DNA of 64,000 nt from Aliarcobacter lanthieri. Its GTDB lineage: Bacteria > Campylobacterota > Campylobacteria > Campylobacterales > Arcobacteraceae. Shown piece after piece: positions 9,343-18,371 of the stretch. The position numbers and the translations under genes are program-made. Below the pieces are notes generated by a model. The model was given only the letters and a program-made list of their open reading frames with translations, did no database searches and was not told where the DNA came from. The stretch spans positions 620,001 through 684,000 of the forward strand of contig NZ_CP053839.1 of NCBI RefSeq assembly GCF_013201625.1, in the 5' to 3' direction. Within the stretch, counting starts at the first letter, position 1; each line of letters begins with the position of its first letter.

Positions 9343-10262
9343 TTCATATAAAGATATAAAATTAATGGAATATAAAATAGTGAAATAACAGTTGAAATAA
9401 ACAAAGCTATACTCATCATTTGTGGTTTTACATTTAACAAAGTAGCAACTGTTACAGTATTTCCCGCAAGTGGAACAATAGAAAATAAAAACATAACAGT
9501 ATATAAACCATCATTTAAGAAGTGAATATAAGTTTTATCTATAAAAATAAAAGCAAGAACTACAGCAGGCCACAAAATAAATTTTATAAACATTGCATAA
9601 GATATAAATTTTATATCAAAAGAACCATTTGTTCTTATGTGTTCAAGTCCCATTCCAACTATCATCATACCAAAAACAGTATAAGCACCTTTTAAATATT
9701 CGTTGTAGTTTTCAAAAACTTCTGGTAATTTTATCTCTAGTAAATTACAAATAATTCCTAAAATAAATGCATATAAAACTGGAAGTTTTAACATTTTTAA
9801 AAGACTTTGTTTTGCACTAAAATTTCCTTTTGCAGTTATATAGTATCCAACAGAGTTTTGATATAAAAGTGAAGCTAAAACAGTGAATATAAAAACATCA
9901 ACCATACTTGGTTCTAAAAATAAAATAGCTAAAGGAATTCCTATATTTCCAGTATTTCCAGTTGAGGTGCTAAAAGCTAGTAAATTTGCAGTATTATCGC
10001 TATAAACTCTTTTGAAATATGCTAAAAGTAAAAAGCTTAAAATAGAACTAAATAAAAAGAAAAATATTGGTAAAAAAAGTATTGAAGCACTTAAATTTAC
10101 ATTTAAAGCTGCATTAAAAATAATTAGTGGAGATAAAAGATAAAGTAGAATTTTTGCTACAGTTTCTTTATCACATTTTAAAATATATGTACTTAGAAAC
10201 CCTAAAATAATACTTATATATAAAGGGATTATTTTCCCTAAAAGAGTAAAAAATATTGACAC
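9339..10262 (-). CDS. AEC (auxin efflux carrier) family transporter
   Basis: A 307-residue polytopic membrane protein with about ten helices, belonging to the AEC family of bacterial transporters, some of which carry malate or other organic acids. Recognisable elements are the LLSPLIIFNAAL region and the STGNTGNIGIPLAILF motif, with a matching VPLAGNTVTVATLL in the second half. It starts with GTG, preceded by AAGG. It overlaps the convergent EamA gene at the stop codons. The substrate is not predictable. Confidence 0.88.
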   Translation of the reverse strand: MSIFFTLLGKIIPLYISIILGFLSTYILKCDKETVAKILLYLLSPLIIFNAALNVNLSASILFLPIFFFLFSSILSFLLLAYFKRVYSDNTANLLAFSTSTGNTGNIGIPLAILFLEPSMVDVFIFTVLASLLYQNSVGYYITAKGNFSAKQSLLKMLKLPVLYAFILGIICNLLEIKLPEVFENYNEYLKGAYTVFGMMIVGMGLEHIRTNGSFDIKFISYAMFIKFILWPAVVLAFIFIDKTYIHFLNDGLYTVMFLFSIVPLAGNTVTVATLLNVKPQMMSIALFISTVISLFYIPLILYLYMN

Positions 10263-10327
10263 AAAATAGCCTTAGATAAATTTTTTTATAAGTATATATT
10301 ATAAAGGCTTTAATTTAGTGGTTTATT

Positions 10328-10354
10328 ACACTAAGAACTTTTAGTTCTTAGTGT
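10328..10354. terminator. Perfect 12-bp hairpin after the biotin carboxylase gene
   Basis: ACACTAAGAACT and AGTTCTTAGTGT form a perfect 12-bp stem with a 3-base loop, overlapping the biotin carboxylase stop codon. The tail on the minus strand is not T-rich (AATAAACC), so it may be a transcript-end stabilising hairpin as much as an intrinsic terminator. Confidence 0.55.
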
Positions 10355-11799
10355 CTTGTAGCAATTTTTTTAGAGTTAATAGTATCTATTAGTTTTTTAA
10401 GATTTTCAATTTTTCCTTCTTCTTCTTGAATGTTATCTTGGCTGTTTAAAGTAAAAATATCCATTTTTGTGTCAAGATAGTTTGTAGTAAATTTTCCATC
10501 TTTAAAATCTTGATCTCTTACAATTTCTCTATGTAGAGGAATATTTGTAGGGAAACCTTCAATATAGAATTCATCTAAAGCTCTTTTTGCTTTTTTTACA
10601 CAACCTTCCCAATCAATAGCCCAAACTATCAGTTTTCCTACCATTGAATCATAATTTGGTGGAACTTTATATCCAGTGTACAGTGCTGAATCAAGTCTTA
10701 CACCAGGTCCTCCTGGAGTTAAGTATTTATTTACAGTTCCAACTGATGGCATAAATCCTTTTAGAGGATTTTCAGCATTTATTCTAAATTCTATAGAGTA
10801 ACCTCTAAAGTTAATCTCTTCTTGTAAGAATATCATCTTATCACCTTCAGCAATTTGAATCATTCTTTGAATAATATCAACCCCAGTGATAGTTTCAGTT
10901 ACTGGATGCTCAACTTGAACTCTAGTATTCATTTCAATAAAATAGATATTGTCATCTGGATCTAGTAAGAATTCAACTGTTCCAACACTTTCATATCCCA
11001 GTTTGAACATAGCTTTTGTTGCAATTCTATAAAGCTCTTTTCTTGCTTCATTGTTTAGTCTTGGAGATGGAGCAATTTCGATAACTTTTTGGTGTCTTCT
11101 TTGAATAGAACAATCTCTTTCACCTAAGTGTAAAACATTTCCATATTTATCAGCAATAATTTGTATCTCAATATGTCTAGGATTTTCAACATATTTTTCT
11201 ATAAATGTTTCTCCTCTACCAAAGTATTTTAAAGCTTCATTTGAAGCACTTTCGTATAATTCTTTAAAATCTTTTTCTTCTCTAACTATTCTCATACCTC
11301 TTCCACCACCACCAAATGCAGCTTTGATGATAACAGGGAACCCAATTTCTTTTGCAATTTTAGAAGCTTCAGCTGGGTCACTAATTGGCTCATCTGTTCC
11401 TTCAAGTACAGGTACTCCAACTTTTTTCATAGCTACTTTTGAAGCCATTTTATCTCCAAAAAGTTCTATGTGTTCTGGTTTTGGTCCAATAAAAATAATA
11501 CCATTCTCTTCACAAGCTCTAGCAAAATCAGCATTTTCACTTAGAAATCCATATCCAGGGTGAATAGCATCACAATCAGATTTTTTAGCTATAGAAATAA
11601 TTTTTTCATAATCTAAATATGCTTGTACAACATCTCCCATAATTGGGTAACATTCATCAGCTTTTCTTACCCAAACACCTTCAATATCAACCTCAGAAAA
11701 AATTGCAACACTTTTTATATCAAGCTCTTTACAAGCTCTAATAATTCTTAATGCAATCTCTCCTCTATTTGCAATAAGCACTTTTTGAATCTTTTTCAT
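10348..11799 (-). CDS. Biotin carboxylase subunit (AccC/PycA family)
   Basis: This ATP-grasp enzyme carboxylates the biotin on a carrier subunit. Present are the N-terminal ILIANRGEIALRII-type motif (VLIANRGEIALRII here), the ATP loop FGGGGRGMRIV, the ERDCSIQRRHQK segment and EMNTRVQVEHPVTE. At 483 residues it is longer than typical AccC (about 445-450). The FSEVDIEGVWVRKADE stretch and the C-terminal extension are more like the separate A subunit of pyruvate or 2-oxoglutarate carboxylase. No biotin carrier or carboxyltransferase gene is nearby to decide which. It is likely monocistronic, ending in a hairpin. Confidence 0.85.
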   Translation of the reverse strand: MKKIQKVLIANRGEIALRIIRACKELDIKSVAIFSEVDIEGVWVRKADECYPIMGDVVQAYLDYEKIISIAKKSDCDAIHPGYGFLSENADFARACEENGIIFIGPKPEHIELFGDKMASKVAMKKVGVPVLEGTDEPISDPAEASKIAKEIGFPVIIKAAFGGGGRGMRIVREEKDFKELYESASNEALKYFGRGETFIEKYVENPRHIEIQIIADKYGNVLHLGERDCSIQRRHQKVIEIAPSPRLNNEARKELYRIATKAMFKLGYESVGTVEFLLDPDDNIYFIEMNTRVQVEHPVTETITGVDIIQRMIQIAEGDKMIFLQEEINFRGYSIEFRINAENPLKGFMPSVGTVNKYLTPGGPGVRLDSALYTGYKVPPNYDSMVGKLIVWAIDWEGCVKKAKRALDEFYIEGFPTNIPLHREIVRDQDFKDGKFTTNYLDTKMDIFTLNSQDNIQEEEGKIENLKKLIDTINSKKIATRH

Positions 11800-11911
11800 A
11801 ATTTTAGCCTTTTCAAAAATTTTATATATGATTGTAGAGTTTTTTTTTGATTAAATCTTCTTAATTTTTGTTAATTAAATTGTTAGAAATTGCTAATTTT
11901 GTTTTGTAGAA

Positions 11912-11949
11912 TAGAAGATTTATAGATAAAATTAAAGATAAATCTTCTA
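11912..11949 (-). terminator. Probable terminator of the suf operon
   Basis: Perfect 12-bp inverted repeat TAGAAGATTTAT (11912-11923) and ATAAATCTTCTA (11938-11949) with a 14-base loop, 25 bases after the last suf-operon gene. The tail on the minus strand is only weakly T-rich. Confidence 0.5.
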
Positions 11950-11973
11950 AATTTTTTGCTTAATAATAAAAGA

Positions 11974-12321
11974 TTAAAAAGTTATTGCAGCTCCACTTGC
12001 TCCCATAATTTCTTTTGCATCTTCACTCATCATAGTTGGTTCCCAGATAGGTTCAAATACTAAGTTTACTTTTGCTTCATCTATTTCATCAACAGCAATT
12101 GCTACATATCTTACTTGTTCAATTAAGCTATCAGCAACAGGACAAGAGGGGCTAGTAAGTGTCATATCTATTTCACAAAATAAATAGTTTTCTCTCTCTT
12201 CAAGTTCTATTTTATAAATAAGTCCTAAATTATAAATATCAACTGGAATTTCAGGGTCATAAACTTTTTTTAAATTTTCTATAACTCTCTCTTTTATTTC
12301 ATCTTTATTAAAAATTGCCAT
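11974..12321 (-). CDS. DUF59/MIP18 family Fe-S assembly factor, SufT-like
   Basis: The 115-residue protein has the DUF59 fold signature: KVYDPEIPVDIYNLGLIY near the N-terminus and the conserved cysteine in TSPSCPVADSLIEQV, followed by the FEPIWEPTMM motif. These proteins (SufT, PaaD, MIP18) help mature or deliver Fe-S clusters. It is the last gene of the suf operon, nine bases after sufE, which supports this role. Without the long SufT N-terminus it is a minimal form. Confidence 0.85.
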   Translation of the reverse strand: MAIFNKDEIKERVIENLKKVYDPEIPVDIYNLGLIYKIELEERENYLFCEIDMTLTSPSCPVADSLIEQVRYVAIAVDEIDEAKVNLVFEPIWEPTMMSEDAKEIMGASGAAITF

Positions 12322-12330
12322 AAATTTCCT

Positions 12331-12738
12331 TTAAGAGTTTAATGCATACTCTTTTATTTTTTTTATCATTCCAATAACTCCACTTTGTCTATTTGGAGTT
12401 ATAACTTCACTTAAATTCAACTCTCTTATAATATCCATATCAACTTCTTTTAACTCTGCTATAGTAGAATTTGAAAAAATATCTAAAATAATATATACTA
12501 AACCTTTTACAATAATAGCATCACTTGTGCCATAAAAAAATAGTTTATCATCTTTTTTTTCACATATTAACCAAACTTGAGAAGTACAACCATGAACTAT
12601 ATTTTGTGGAGTCTTATTTTTATCATCAAAAGGTGGAAGTTTTTTCCCTAAATCTATAATATATTCATATTTTGCTAATTCATCATCAAAAAAATCTAAA
12701 TCTTCTTTAATATCTTCTACTCTTTGTTTGATACTCAT
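12331..12738 (-). CDS. sufE: SufE family sulfur-transfer protein
   Basis: SufE takes persulfide sulfur from the SufS cysteine desulfurase, boosts its activity and passes the sulfur to SufBCD. The 135-residue protein shows the family pattern: IDLGKKLPPF, then the sulfur-accepting Cys51 in VHGCTSQVW, and a C-terminal helix. The start lies one base after the sufS stop, so translation is probably coupled. The C-terminal LTPNRQSG-type motif is present as ITPNRQSGV. Confidence 0.93.
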   Translation of the reverse strand: MSIKQRVEDIKEDLDFFDDELAKYEYIIDLGKKLPPFDDKNKTPQNIVHGCTSQVWLICEKKDDKLFFYGTSDAIIVKGLVYIILDIFSNSTIAELKEVDMDIIRELNLSEVITPNRQSGVIGMIKKIKEYALNS

Positions 12739-12739
12739 A

Positions 12740-13924
12740 TCAATCCTTTAACATACTTAAAGCTTTTTTTAAAGCTATTATTAATTTATCAATATCCTCT
12801 TTTTCATTATAAAAAGATATAGAAACTCTTACTGTTCCTTTTATTCCTAGTTTTTTCATAATTGGTTGAGTACAGTGATGTCCTACTCTTACAGCAATTC
12901 CCATTTTATCAATAAGGATTCCTATATCATCATGAATTATTCCTTTGAAGTTAAAACTTCTACTTCCACAACAATTTTCCAAATCATTGTAAAATTCAAT
13001 ATCTGGAAGTTTTTTTAACTCTTCATCTAGATATGAGAAAAGTTCATGCTCTTTTTTTTGTATTGTTTCATAACCAATATTTGATATATAGTTTAAAGCA
13101 TATTTAAATCCTATAATCCCAGCTATATTTTGAGTTCCAGCTTCAAATTTGAAAGGAGCATCGAGAAGTGTAGATTTTTCATAGCTAACTTCATGTATTG
13201 TAGCTCCTCCTGTTTGATAAGGTTTTACTTCTTTTAAAAACTTATCTTTTATATAAATTGCTCCAACTCCTGTTGGTGCTAAAGTTTTATGACCAGAAAT
13301 AGCAAAAAAATCAACATCAAGTTTTTGAACATCAATTTTTGTATGAGCCAGACTTTGTGCTCCATCAATCATTACAACAGCATTGTAAGAGTGAGCAAGT
13401 TTTATAATATTTTCTATATCATGAATTTTTCCAAAAGAGTTTGAAATATGAGTAATACTTACAAAAGAGTTTGGATTTGCTTTTAAAAGTTCTTCAAAAT
13501 GGTTCATATCGAAGTTTAAGTTGCTATCACAATTTACAACTTCAAGTCCAGCACCTAAAGTTCTTCCTTGTATGTGCCAAGGTACAATATTTGCATGGTG
13601 TTCTAAACTTGAGATAATAACTGTTTTAAAATCTGCTGCAAAAGAAGAAACTATAAAATTAATACTTTCAGTAACACCTTTTGTAAAGATAATCTCCTCT
13701 TTTTTATTAGCATTTATAAACTTTTGTAAAGTTTTTCTTGCATCTTCAAACTCTTGTGTAGCTTTATTTGCATCACCAAAATTACTTCTATGAGTATTTG
13801 AACAATATTTTGTATAAAAATCAACTGTTGCATCAACTACACTTTGTGGTTTTTGTGTTGTTGCTGCACTATCCAAATATATAGTTTTTGAGTTTTGAAA
13901 ATATGGAAAATCTTTTTTATACAT
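12740..13924 (-). CDS. sufS: Cysteine desulfurase SufS
   Basis: A PLP enzyme that converts cysteine to alanine and carries the sulfur as a persulfide for Fe-S assembly. From the ATG at 13924 it is 394 residues, with the PLP lysine Lys213 (ISGHKTLAPTGVG), His110 in LEHHAN and the catalytic Cys351 in RVGHHCTQP, matching the group II (SufS/CsdA) type. The frame extends to an ATG at 13969, but the internal ATG fits the family N-terminus (MYKKDFPYF then LDSAATTQKP), follows AAAGAGAG and overlaps the sufD end by eight bases. It lies within the sufBCDSE-sufT operon. Confidence 0.95.
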   Translation of the reverse strand: MYKKDFPYFQNSKTIYLDSAATTQKPQSVVDATVDFYTKYCSNTHRSNFGDANKATQEFEDARKTLQKFINANKKEEIIFTKGVTESINFIVSSFAADFKTVIISSLEHHANIVPWHIQGRTLGAGLEVVNCDSNLNFDMNHFEELLKANPNSFVSITHISNSFGKIHDIENIIKLAHSYNAVVMIDGAQSLAHTKIDVQKLDVDFFAISGHKTLAPTGVGAIYIKDKFLKEVKPYQTGGATIHEVSYEKSTLLDAPFKFEAGTQNIAGIIGFKYALNYISNIGYETIQKKEHELFSYLDEELKKLPDIEFYNDLENCCGSRSFNFKGIIHDDIGILIDKMGIAVRVGHHCTQPIMKKLGIKGTVRVSISFYNEKEDIDKLIIALKKALSMLKD

Positions 13925-14948
13925 AGTTCTCTCTTTTATAGTTATCAATGAATTCTTTAATTTTTTCATTTTTTAAATTATTTTTAATAGAACTTTCAAA
14001 TGCAACTAAAAGCATATCATAAGCTTTTTCTTTTGGGATACCTCTTGCACAAAGATATAAAAGTTGTTCTTTATTTAGTGTACCAGTTGTTGTTCCATGA
14101 CTAGCTTCAAGCTCATCAATATAAATTTCTAAATGTGGTTGAGCAAAAATAGTTGCATCATCACTTAATAAAATTGAGTTACAGTTTTGGAAAGCTTTTG
14201 AATATAGTGCTTCTTGATTTACAATAGATTTTATTTTTACAACAGCTCTTGAATTGTCTTTTAAACTATTTTTATAGTTTATATTACTTCTTGAACTTTT
14301 GTTATTGTGTACAGTTTTTACCAAAGTTGAAGAATTTGCTTTATCTTCTAATTTTAGTAAACCATTTAATTCATAGTTTACTTCTTGTGAATTTATTGTA
14401 TTTTCAAAACTATTTACTATAAATCCATCTCCAAATTCAAAATTTGTAAGTTCTACATTTGAGTTATCATCTTGAGAAGTTTTTAAAGAAAATATTATAG
14501 AGTTTTGAGAAACTATATCTTGAACTTTTACATATTCTAAATGTGCATTTTTACCTATAATTAAACTTCTATTTACAAAAAATGAAGAATTTGTTGATTT
14601 TGAATTGAAAACTTCAATAATTTGTGCTTTTATACCATCTTTTAATTCAATTTCTAAAGAGTTTGTAAAAGCTGTTTCATCTTCATTTAAAGTATGAATT
14701 AAGATAATTGGCTCTTTTGTATCTTCATTGATAGTTAAAACTTTTTGATTTTTATCTAAATTTTTTGTAATATCAAATAAAATACTATCATAAGAATTTT
14801 CATCTTTTTTTGATTTTAAGTCAAGACTAAAAGTAGATGTTTTAATATTTTTAAAATCATAAGAAAAAAGTGAAGAGAAGTCTATTTTTAAAAACTCTTC
14901 ATCTCTTTTTTGTGGTAGTTTTAAATCTTTAAAATTAATTACTTGCAT
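13917..14948 (-). CDS. sufD: Fe-S cluster assembly protein SufD
   Basis: SufD pairs with SufB in the SufBC2D scaffold on which Fe-S clusters are built. The 343-residue protein is divergent in its N-terminal half but has the C-terminal SufBD beta-helix core, with LSDDATIFAQPHLEIY, the HGTTTGTLNKEQL segment and the LCARGIPKEKAYDML ending. In E. coli SufD a histidine in the matching DVxCSHGA region is functional; the histidine is kept here (ASHGTT) while the neighbouring cysteine is alanine. Its start overlaps sufC by 14 bases and its stop overlaps sufS. Confidence 0.93.
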   Translation of the reverse strand: MQVINFKDLKLPQKRDEEFLKIDFSSLFSYDFKNIKTSTFSLDLKSKKDENSYDSILFDITKNLDKNQKVLTINEDTKEPIILIHTLNEDETAFTNSLEIELKDGIKAQIIEVFNSKSTNSSFFVNRSLIIGKNAHLEYVKVQDIVSQNSIIFSLKTSQDDNSNVELTNFEFGDGFIVNSFENTINSQEVNYELNGLLKLEDKANSSTLVKTVHNNKSSRSNINYKNSLKDNSRAVVKIKSIVNQEALYSKAFQNCNSILLSDDATIFAQPHLEIYIDELEASHGTTTGTLNKEQLLYLCARGIPKEKAYDMLLVAFESSIKNNLKNEKIKEFIDNYKRENYV

Positions 14949-15702
14949 TATTTATTCCTAATGCCTCAAAACCTTTCTCATCTAGTTCTAAAGCTAAACT
15001 ATAATCTCCAGTTTTAGCAATCTTTCCATCACTTAAAATATGTACAAAATCAGGTTTAATAAGTTCTAGAAGTCTATCATAGTGAGTAATCATTAAAATA
15101 GAACGCTTACCATCAAGCATAGAGTTTATTACATTTGCTACGATTTTTATTGCATCTACATCTAGTCCACTATCTATTTCATCAAGCATTATTAAATCAG
15201 GTTGAAGCATCAAAAGTTGGATTAATTCATTTCTTTTCTTCTCTCCACCACTAAAACCATCATTTAAATCTCTTTGTAAAAGTTTTCTATCTATATCAAA
15301 TTTTGAAGTTTCTTCTTTTACAAGTTTTAAAAATTGCATAGCATCAAGTTCTTCTTCACCTTTGTAAGTTCTCTTTGCATTTAAAGCTGTTCTTAAAAAA
15401 TAGCTATTGTTTACTCCAGCAACTTCAACAGGACTTTGGAAACTCATGAAAATACCTTCATTAGCTCTTGTTGAAACATCCATTTCTAATAAATCTTTAT
15501 TTTTAAATGTTACTTTTCCACCTATTACTTCACAGTCATAATGAGCTGCTAATGTTTTAACTAAAGTAGATTTTCCAGCACCATTTACTCCCATTAAAGC
15601 ATGAACTTCTCCAGGTTTTATATCTAGGTTTAAACCTTTTAAAATATTATTATTATTTATACTAACTTTTAAATCTTCAATTTTTAATAAACTATTACTC
15701 AT
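14935..15702 (-). CDS. sufC: Fe-S assembly ATPase SufC
   Basis: An ABC-type ATPase that drives the SufBCD scaffold; it is cytoplasmic and not a transporter. The 255 residues contain Walker A GVNGAGKST, a SufC-specific signature FSGGEKKRNE, Walker B LIMLDEIDSGLD and the H-loop MITHYDRLL. It sits two bases after sufB and overlaps sufD by 14 bases, so the three core subunits are tightly coupled. Length and motifs are standard. Confidence 0.97.
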   Translation of the reverse strand: MSNSLLKIEDLKVSINNNNILKGLNLDIKPGEVHALMGVNGAGKSTLVKTLAAHYDCEVIGGKVTFKNKDLLEMDVSTRANEGIFMSFQSPVEVAGVNNSYFLRTALNAKRTYKGEEELDAMQFLKLVKEETSKFDIDRKLLQRDLNDGFSGGEKKRNELIQLLMLQPDLIMLDEIDSGLDVDAIKIVANVINSMLDGKRSILMITHYDRLLELIKPDFVHILSDGKIAKTGDYSLALELDEKGFEALGINNASN

Positions 15703-15704
15703 AA

Positions 15705-17141
15705 TTAACCTACACTTCCTTCTAATGAAATATTTAATAACTCTTTTGCTTCTGCTGCAAACTCCATTGGTAACTCTTTTAAAACTTCTTTACAAAAACC
15801 ATTTACAATCATGGCTATTGCATCTTCTTCATCAATCCCTCTTTGGTTTAAGTAAAATAGTTGTTCATCAGATATTTTTGATGTTGTTGCTTCATGCTCT
15901 ATATTTGCACTACTATTTCTTATCTCATGATAAGGATAAGTATGTGCTTGACATTTGTGTCCTATTAAAAGTGAATCACATTCAGATATATTTCTAGCAT
16001 TGTCTGCATTTTTTCCAACTCGTACTAATCCTCTATAAGCATTTACACCTTTCATAGCTGAAATACCTTTTGAGATAATCGTTGATTTTGTATTTTTACC
16101 TAGATGTATCATTTTTGTACCAGTATCAGCTTGCTGAGCTTTTGAAGTAATAGCAACAGAGTAAAATTCTCCTACACTATTATCTCCTTGTAGTACACAA
16201 GATGGATATTTCCAAGTAATTGAAGAACCAGTTTCAACTTGTGTCCAAGAGATTTTAGAGTTTTCTCCTTTACATAATCCTCTTTTTGTTACAAAGTTTA
16301 AAATTCCACCTTTTCCTTCTTCATCACCAGGAAACCAATTTTGAATAGTAGAGTACTTTATATGTCCATTTTTTAATGCACATAATTCAACAACTGCTGC
16401 ATGTAGCTGTCTTTCATCTCTTGAAGGAGCAGAACAGCCTTCATTATATGAAACATAGCTTCCTTCATCACATATTATTAGTGTTCTTTCAAATTGACCT
16501 GTATTTAAAGCATTTATTCTAAAATAAGTTGATAATTCCATTGGGCATCTAGTATTTGGTGGAATATATACAAAACTTCCATCTGTAAAAACTGCACTAT
16601 TTAAACATGCAAAATAGTTGTCTGAAACTGGAACTGCACTTGCTAAATATGTTTTCACTAAATCTGGAAATCTATGCGCTGCTTCACTTATAGAGCAAAA
16701 TATAATTCCTAATTTTTCAAGCTCTTCTTGATAAGTTGTTTTTACTGAAACAGAGTCAAATACAGCATCTACTGCAACTCCAGCTAACATTTTTTGTTCT
16801 TCTAGTGGAATCCCTAGTTTTTCATAAGTTTTTAAAATCTCTGGATCAACTTCATCTAAAGAATTTAAAGCTCTTTTAGGTGCTGAAAAGTATGCATAAT
16901 CTTGGTAATCTATTTTTGGGAATTTAAGATTTGTCCAAGTAGGCTCTTCCATAGTTAACCATTTTTTATAAGCTTTTAATCTAAAGTCTAAAAGCCATTG
17001 TGGTTCTTCTTTTTTTGCACTTATCGCCCGTATAACATCTTCATTTAAACCTTTTTCGAATGTATCACTTTGAACTAAAGTTTCAAATCCCAGTTTATAA
17101 TCTTTGTTTAAAATGTCATGTATTTGTTGATTATCACTCAT
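15705..17141 (-). CDS. sufB: Fe-S cluster assembly protein SufB
   Basis: The core scaffold subunit on which the nascent cluster forms. The 478 residues show all family landmarks: [17 protein letters not shown] near the N-terminus, [40 protein letters not shown], the SKGISAMKG region and the C-terminal [15 protein letters not shown] with its conserved cysteine, ending in [16 protein letters not shown]. It is the first gene of the six-gene suf operon. A 224-base spacer separates it from the divergent nifU-like gene. Confidence 0.97.
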   Translation of the reverse strand: MSDNQQIHDILNKDYKLGFETLVQSDTFEKGLNEDVIRAISAKKEEPQWLLDFRLKAYKKWLTMEEPTWTNLKFPKIDYQDYAYFSAPKRALNSLDEVDPEILKTYEKLGIPLEEQKMLAGVAVDAVFDSVSVKTTYQEELEKLGIIFCSISEAAHRFPDLVKTYLASAVPVSDNYFACLNSAVFTDGSFVYIPPNTRCPMELSTYFRINALNTGQFERTLIICDEGSYVSYNEGCSAPSRDERQLHAAVVELCALKNGHIKYSTIQNWFPGDEEGKGGILNFVTKRGLCKGENSKISWTQVETGSSITWKYPSCVLQGDNSVGEFYSVAITSKAQQADTGTKMIHLGKNTKSTIISKGISAMKGVNAYRGLVRVGKNADNARNISECDSLLIGHKCQAHTYPYHEIRNSSANIEHEATTSKISDEQLFYLNQRGIDEEDAIAMIVNGFCKEVLKELPMEFAAEAKELLNISLEGSVG

Positions 17142-17181
17142 GACTTCTCCGTAAAATTTATTTGATTTTTAAATAGGACAG

Positions 17182-17201
17182 AATTTATCCTGTTTGAATA
17201 A
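17182..17201. promoter_or_regulatory. Repeat copy 1 in the sufB/nifU divergent spacer
   Basis: AATTTATCCTGTTTGAATAA lies 40 bases upstream of sufB and is nearly repeated at 17310-17330 (with ATA in place of GT) upstream of the nifU-like gene. The 20-base similarity next to both Fe-S genes suggests a shared regulator site, possibly for an Rrf2/IscR-type or Fur-type protein. The regulator is not in this window. Confidence 0.4.
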
Positions 17202-17309
17202 TATCAAAATAAGTATATAATGTAAAGGCATAAATCTAAATAAAGCGATTTTATTGCTATGCAAATATTAGTATAAGTCCTATTCTTACGAAGTTTATAA
17301 TTAAGATAA

Positions 17310-17330
17310 AATTTATCCTATATTGAATAA
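17310..17330. promoter_or_regulatory. Repeat copy 2 in the sufB/nifU divergent spacer
   Basis: AATTTATCCTATA followed by TTGAATAA, 36 bases before the nifU-like start and in the same orientation as copy 1. It agrees with copy 1 apart from a two- versus three-base spacer between TCCT and TTGAATAA. Confidence 0.4.
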
Positions 17331-17365
17331 AATACAGAAAAAATTTATTATATAATGGAAGTTTA

Positions 17366-18313
17366 ATGAAAGAAAATAGTCAAAATGAATATTCAAATAA
17401 AATTTTAGAAAGAATTGATGAACCCAAAAATTTAGGTGTAATTACAAAAGAGAAAGCAAAAGAGTTCAATTTAAAATTATTAATTGCAGATTATGAATCA
17501 AATGCTGGAGATAGTATAAGACTTTATTGGGCTGTTGATAAACAAAGCAATATTATTATGGATGCAAAATTTCAATCTTTTGGTAGTGGTATTATAATAG
17601 CTTTGAATGATATGATGACAGAATTATGTATTGGAAAAACAGTTGAAAAAGCTTCAAAAATTACAAAAACAGATGTAGAATTTGCCTTGAGAGATAGACC
17701 AGAAATGCCTGCAATGAATATCCAAGAATTATATGATAAGACTTTGAATTTTGTAGTTATTAAAAAAATTGCATTATCTAATGAAGAATTTGATGTTAGC
17801 TCTTTTGATGATGATTACTTAGTTTGTGAGTGTGCAAGAGTTAATTTAGAAGATATTAAAATTGCCATAAAGCAATTTGATTTAAAAACTATTGAAGATA
17901 TAGGAGAAATTACAAAAGCAGGAATTTTCTGTAAATCATGTCAAAAAGAGGGTGGTTTAGAAGAAAAAGAGATTTATCTAAGTGATATTTTAGAATATAC
18001 TAGAAAAGAGATAGATGAACAAAAAGAAAAAGCTCAAGAGAGAAGTCAAATAGATTTTGAAAGTTTATCAAAAGAAGAAAAATTAAAACTTATTGATGAA
18101 GTTTTAGATGAAGATGTACGACCAATGCTTGTTATGGACGGTGGAAATATGGAAATTTTAGATTTGGTTGATTCAAAACCACACTATGATTTATATATTA
18201 GGTATTTAGGTGCATGTAGTGGATGTAGTTCAGGAAGTATGGGAACCCTTTATGCTATAGAATCAATTTTACAAGATAAAGTATTTGTTGATTTAAGAGT
18301 TTTACCTATATAA
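17366..18313 (+). CDS. NifU-like protein with a degenerate scaffold domain
   Basis: NifU is the Fe-S scaffold/carrier of the NIF system used by Helicobacter and Campylobacter. The 315 residues keep the three-domain order. The N-terminal IscU-like domain (about 15-135) reads NAGDSIRLYW, FQSFGSGIII and PAMNIQELYDK where canonical NifU has CGD, FGCG and HCS. All three cluster cysteines are therefore replaced (Ala48, Ser74, about Asp124). The central Bfd-type [2Fe-2S] domain keeps C154, C156, C189 and C192, and the Nfu domain keeps C284 and C287. It faces the suf operon. Since SufBCD can act as scaffold, this protein may be a cluster carrier only. Confidence 0.88.
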   Translation: MKENSQNEYSNKILERIDEPKNLGVITKEKAKEFNLKLLIADYESNAGDSIRLYWAVDKQSNIIMDAKFQSFGSGIIIALNDMMTELCIGKTVEKASKITKTDVEFALRDRPEMPAMNIQELYDKTLNFVVIKKIALSNEEFDVSSFDDDYLVCECARVNLEDIKIAIKQFDLKTIEDIGEITKAGIFCKSCQKEGGLEEKEIYLSDILEYTRKEIDEQKEKAQERSQIDFESLSKEEKLKLIDEVLDEDVRPMLVMDGGNMEILDLVDSKPHYDLYIRYLGACSGCSSGSMGTLYAIESILQDKVFVDLRVLPI

Positions 18314-18339
18314 AAAATAGTTTTTTGAAATTATTTTGG

Positions 18340-18345
18340 TACAAT
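18340..18345 (+). promoter_or_regulatory. Possible -10 box for the CBS-domain gene
   Basis: TACAAT 27 bases before the ATG at 18372, within the 58-base gap after the nifU-like gene; it suggests a separate promoter. Confidence 0.4.
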
Positions 18346-18371
18346 AGGTAAAATAAAGAGAGGTTATTTTT

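Noticed and set aside
13925-13969. Upstream ATG for SufS
   Set aside because: Adds 15 residues unlike the family N-terminus; the ATG at 13924 has a better ribosome binding site and overlap with sufD.
17351-17356. TATAAT directly before the nifU-like start
   Set aside because: Only ten bases from the ATG, leaving no leader; probably chance in AT-rich DNA.
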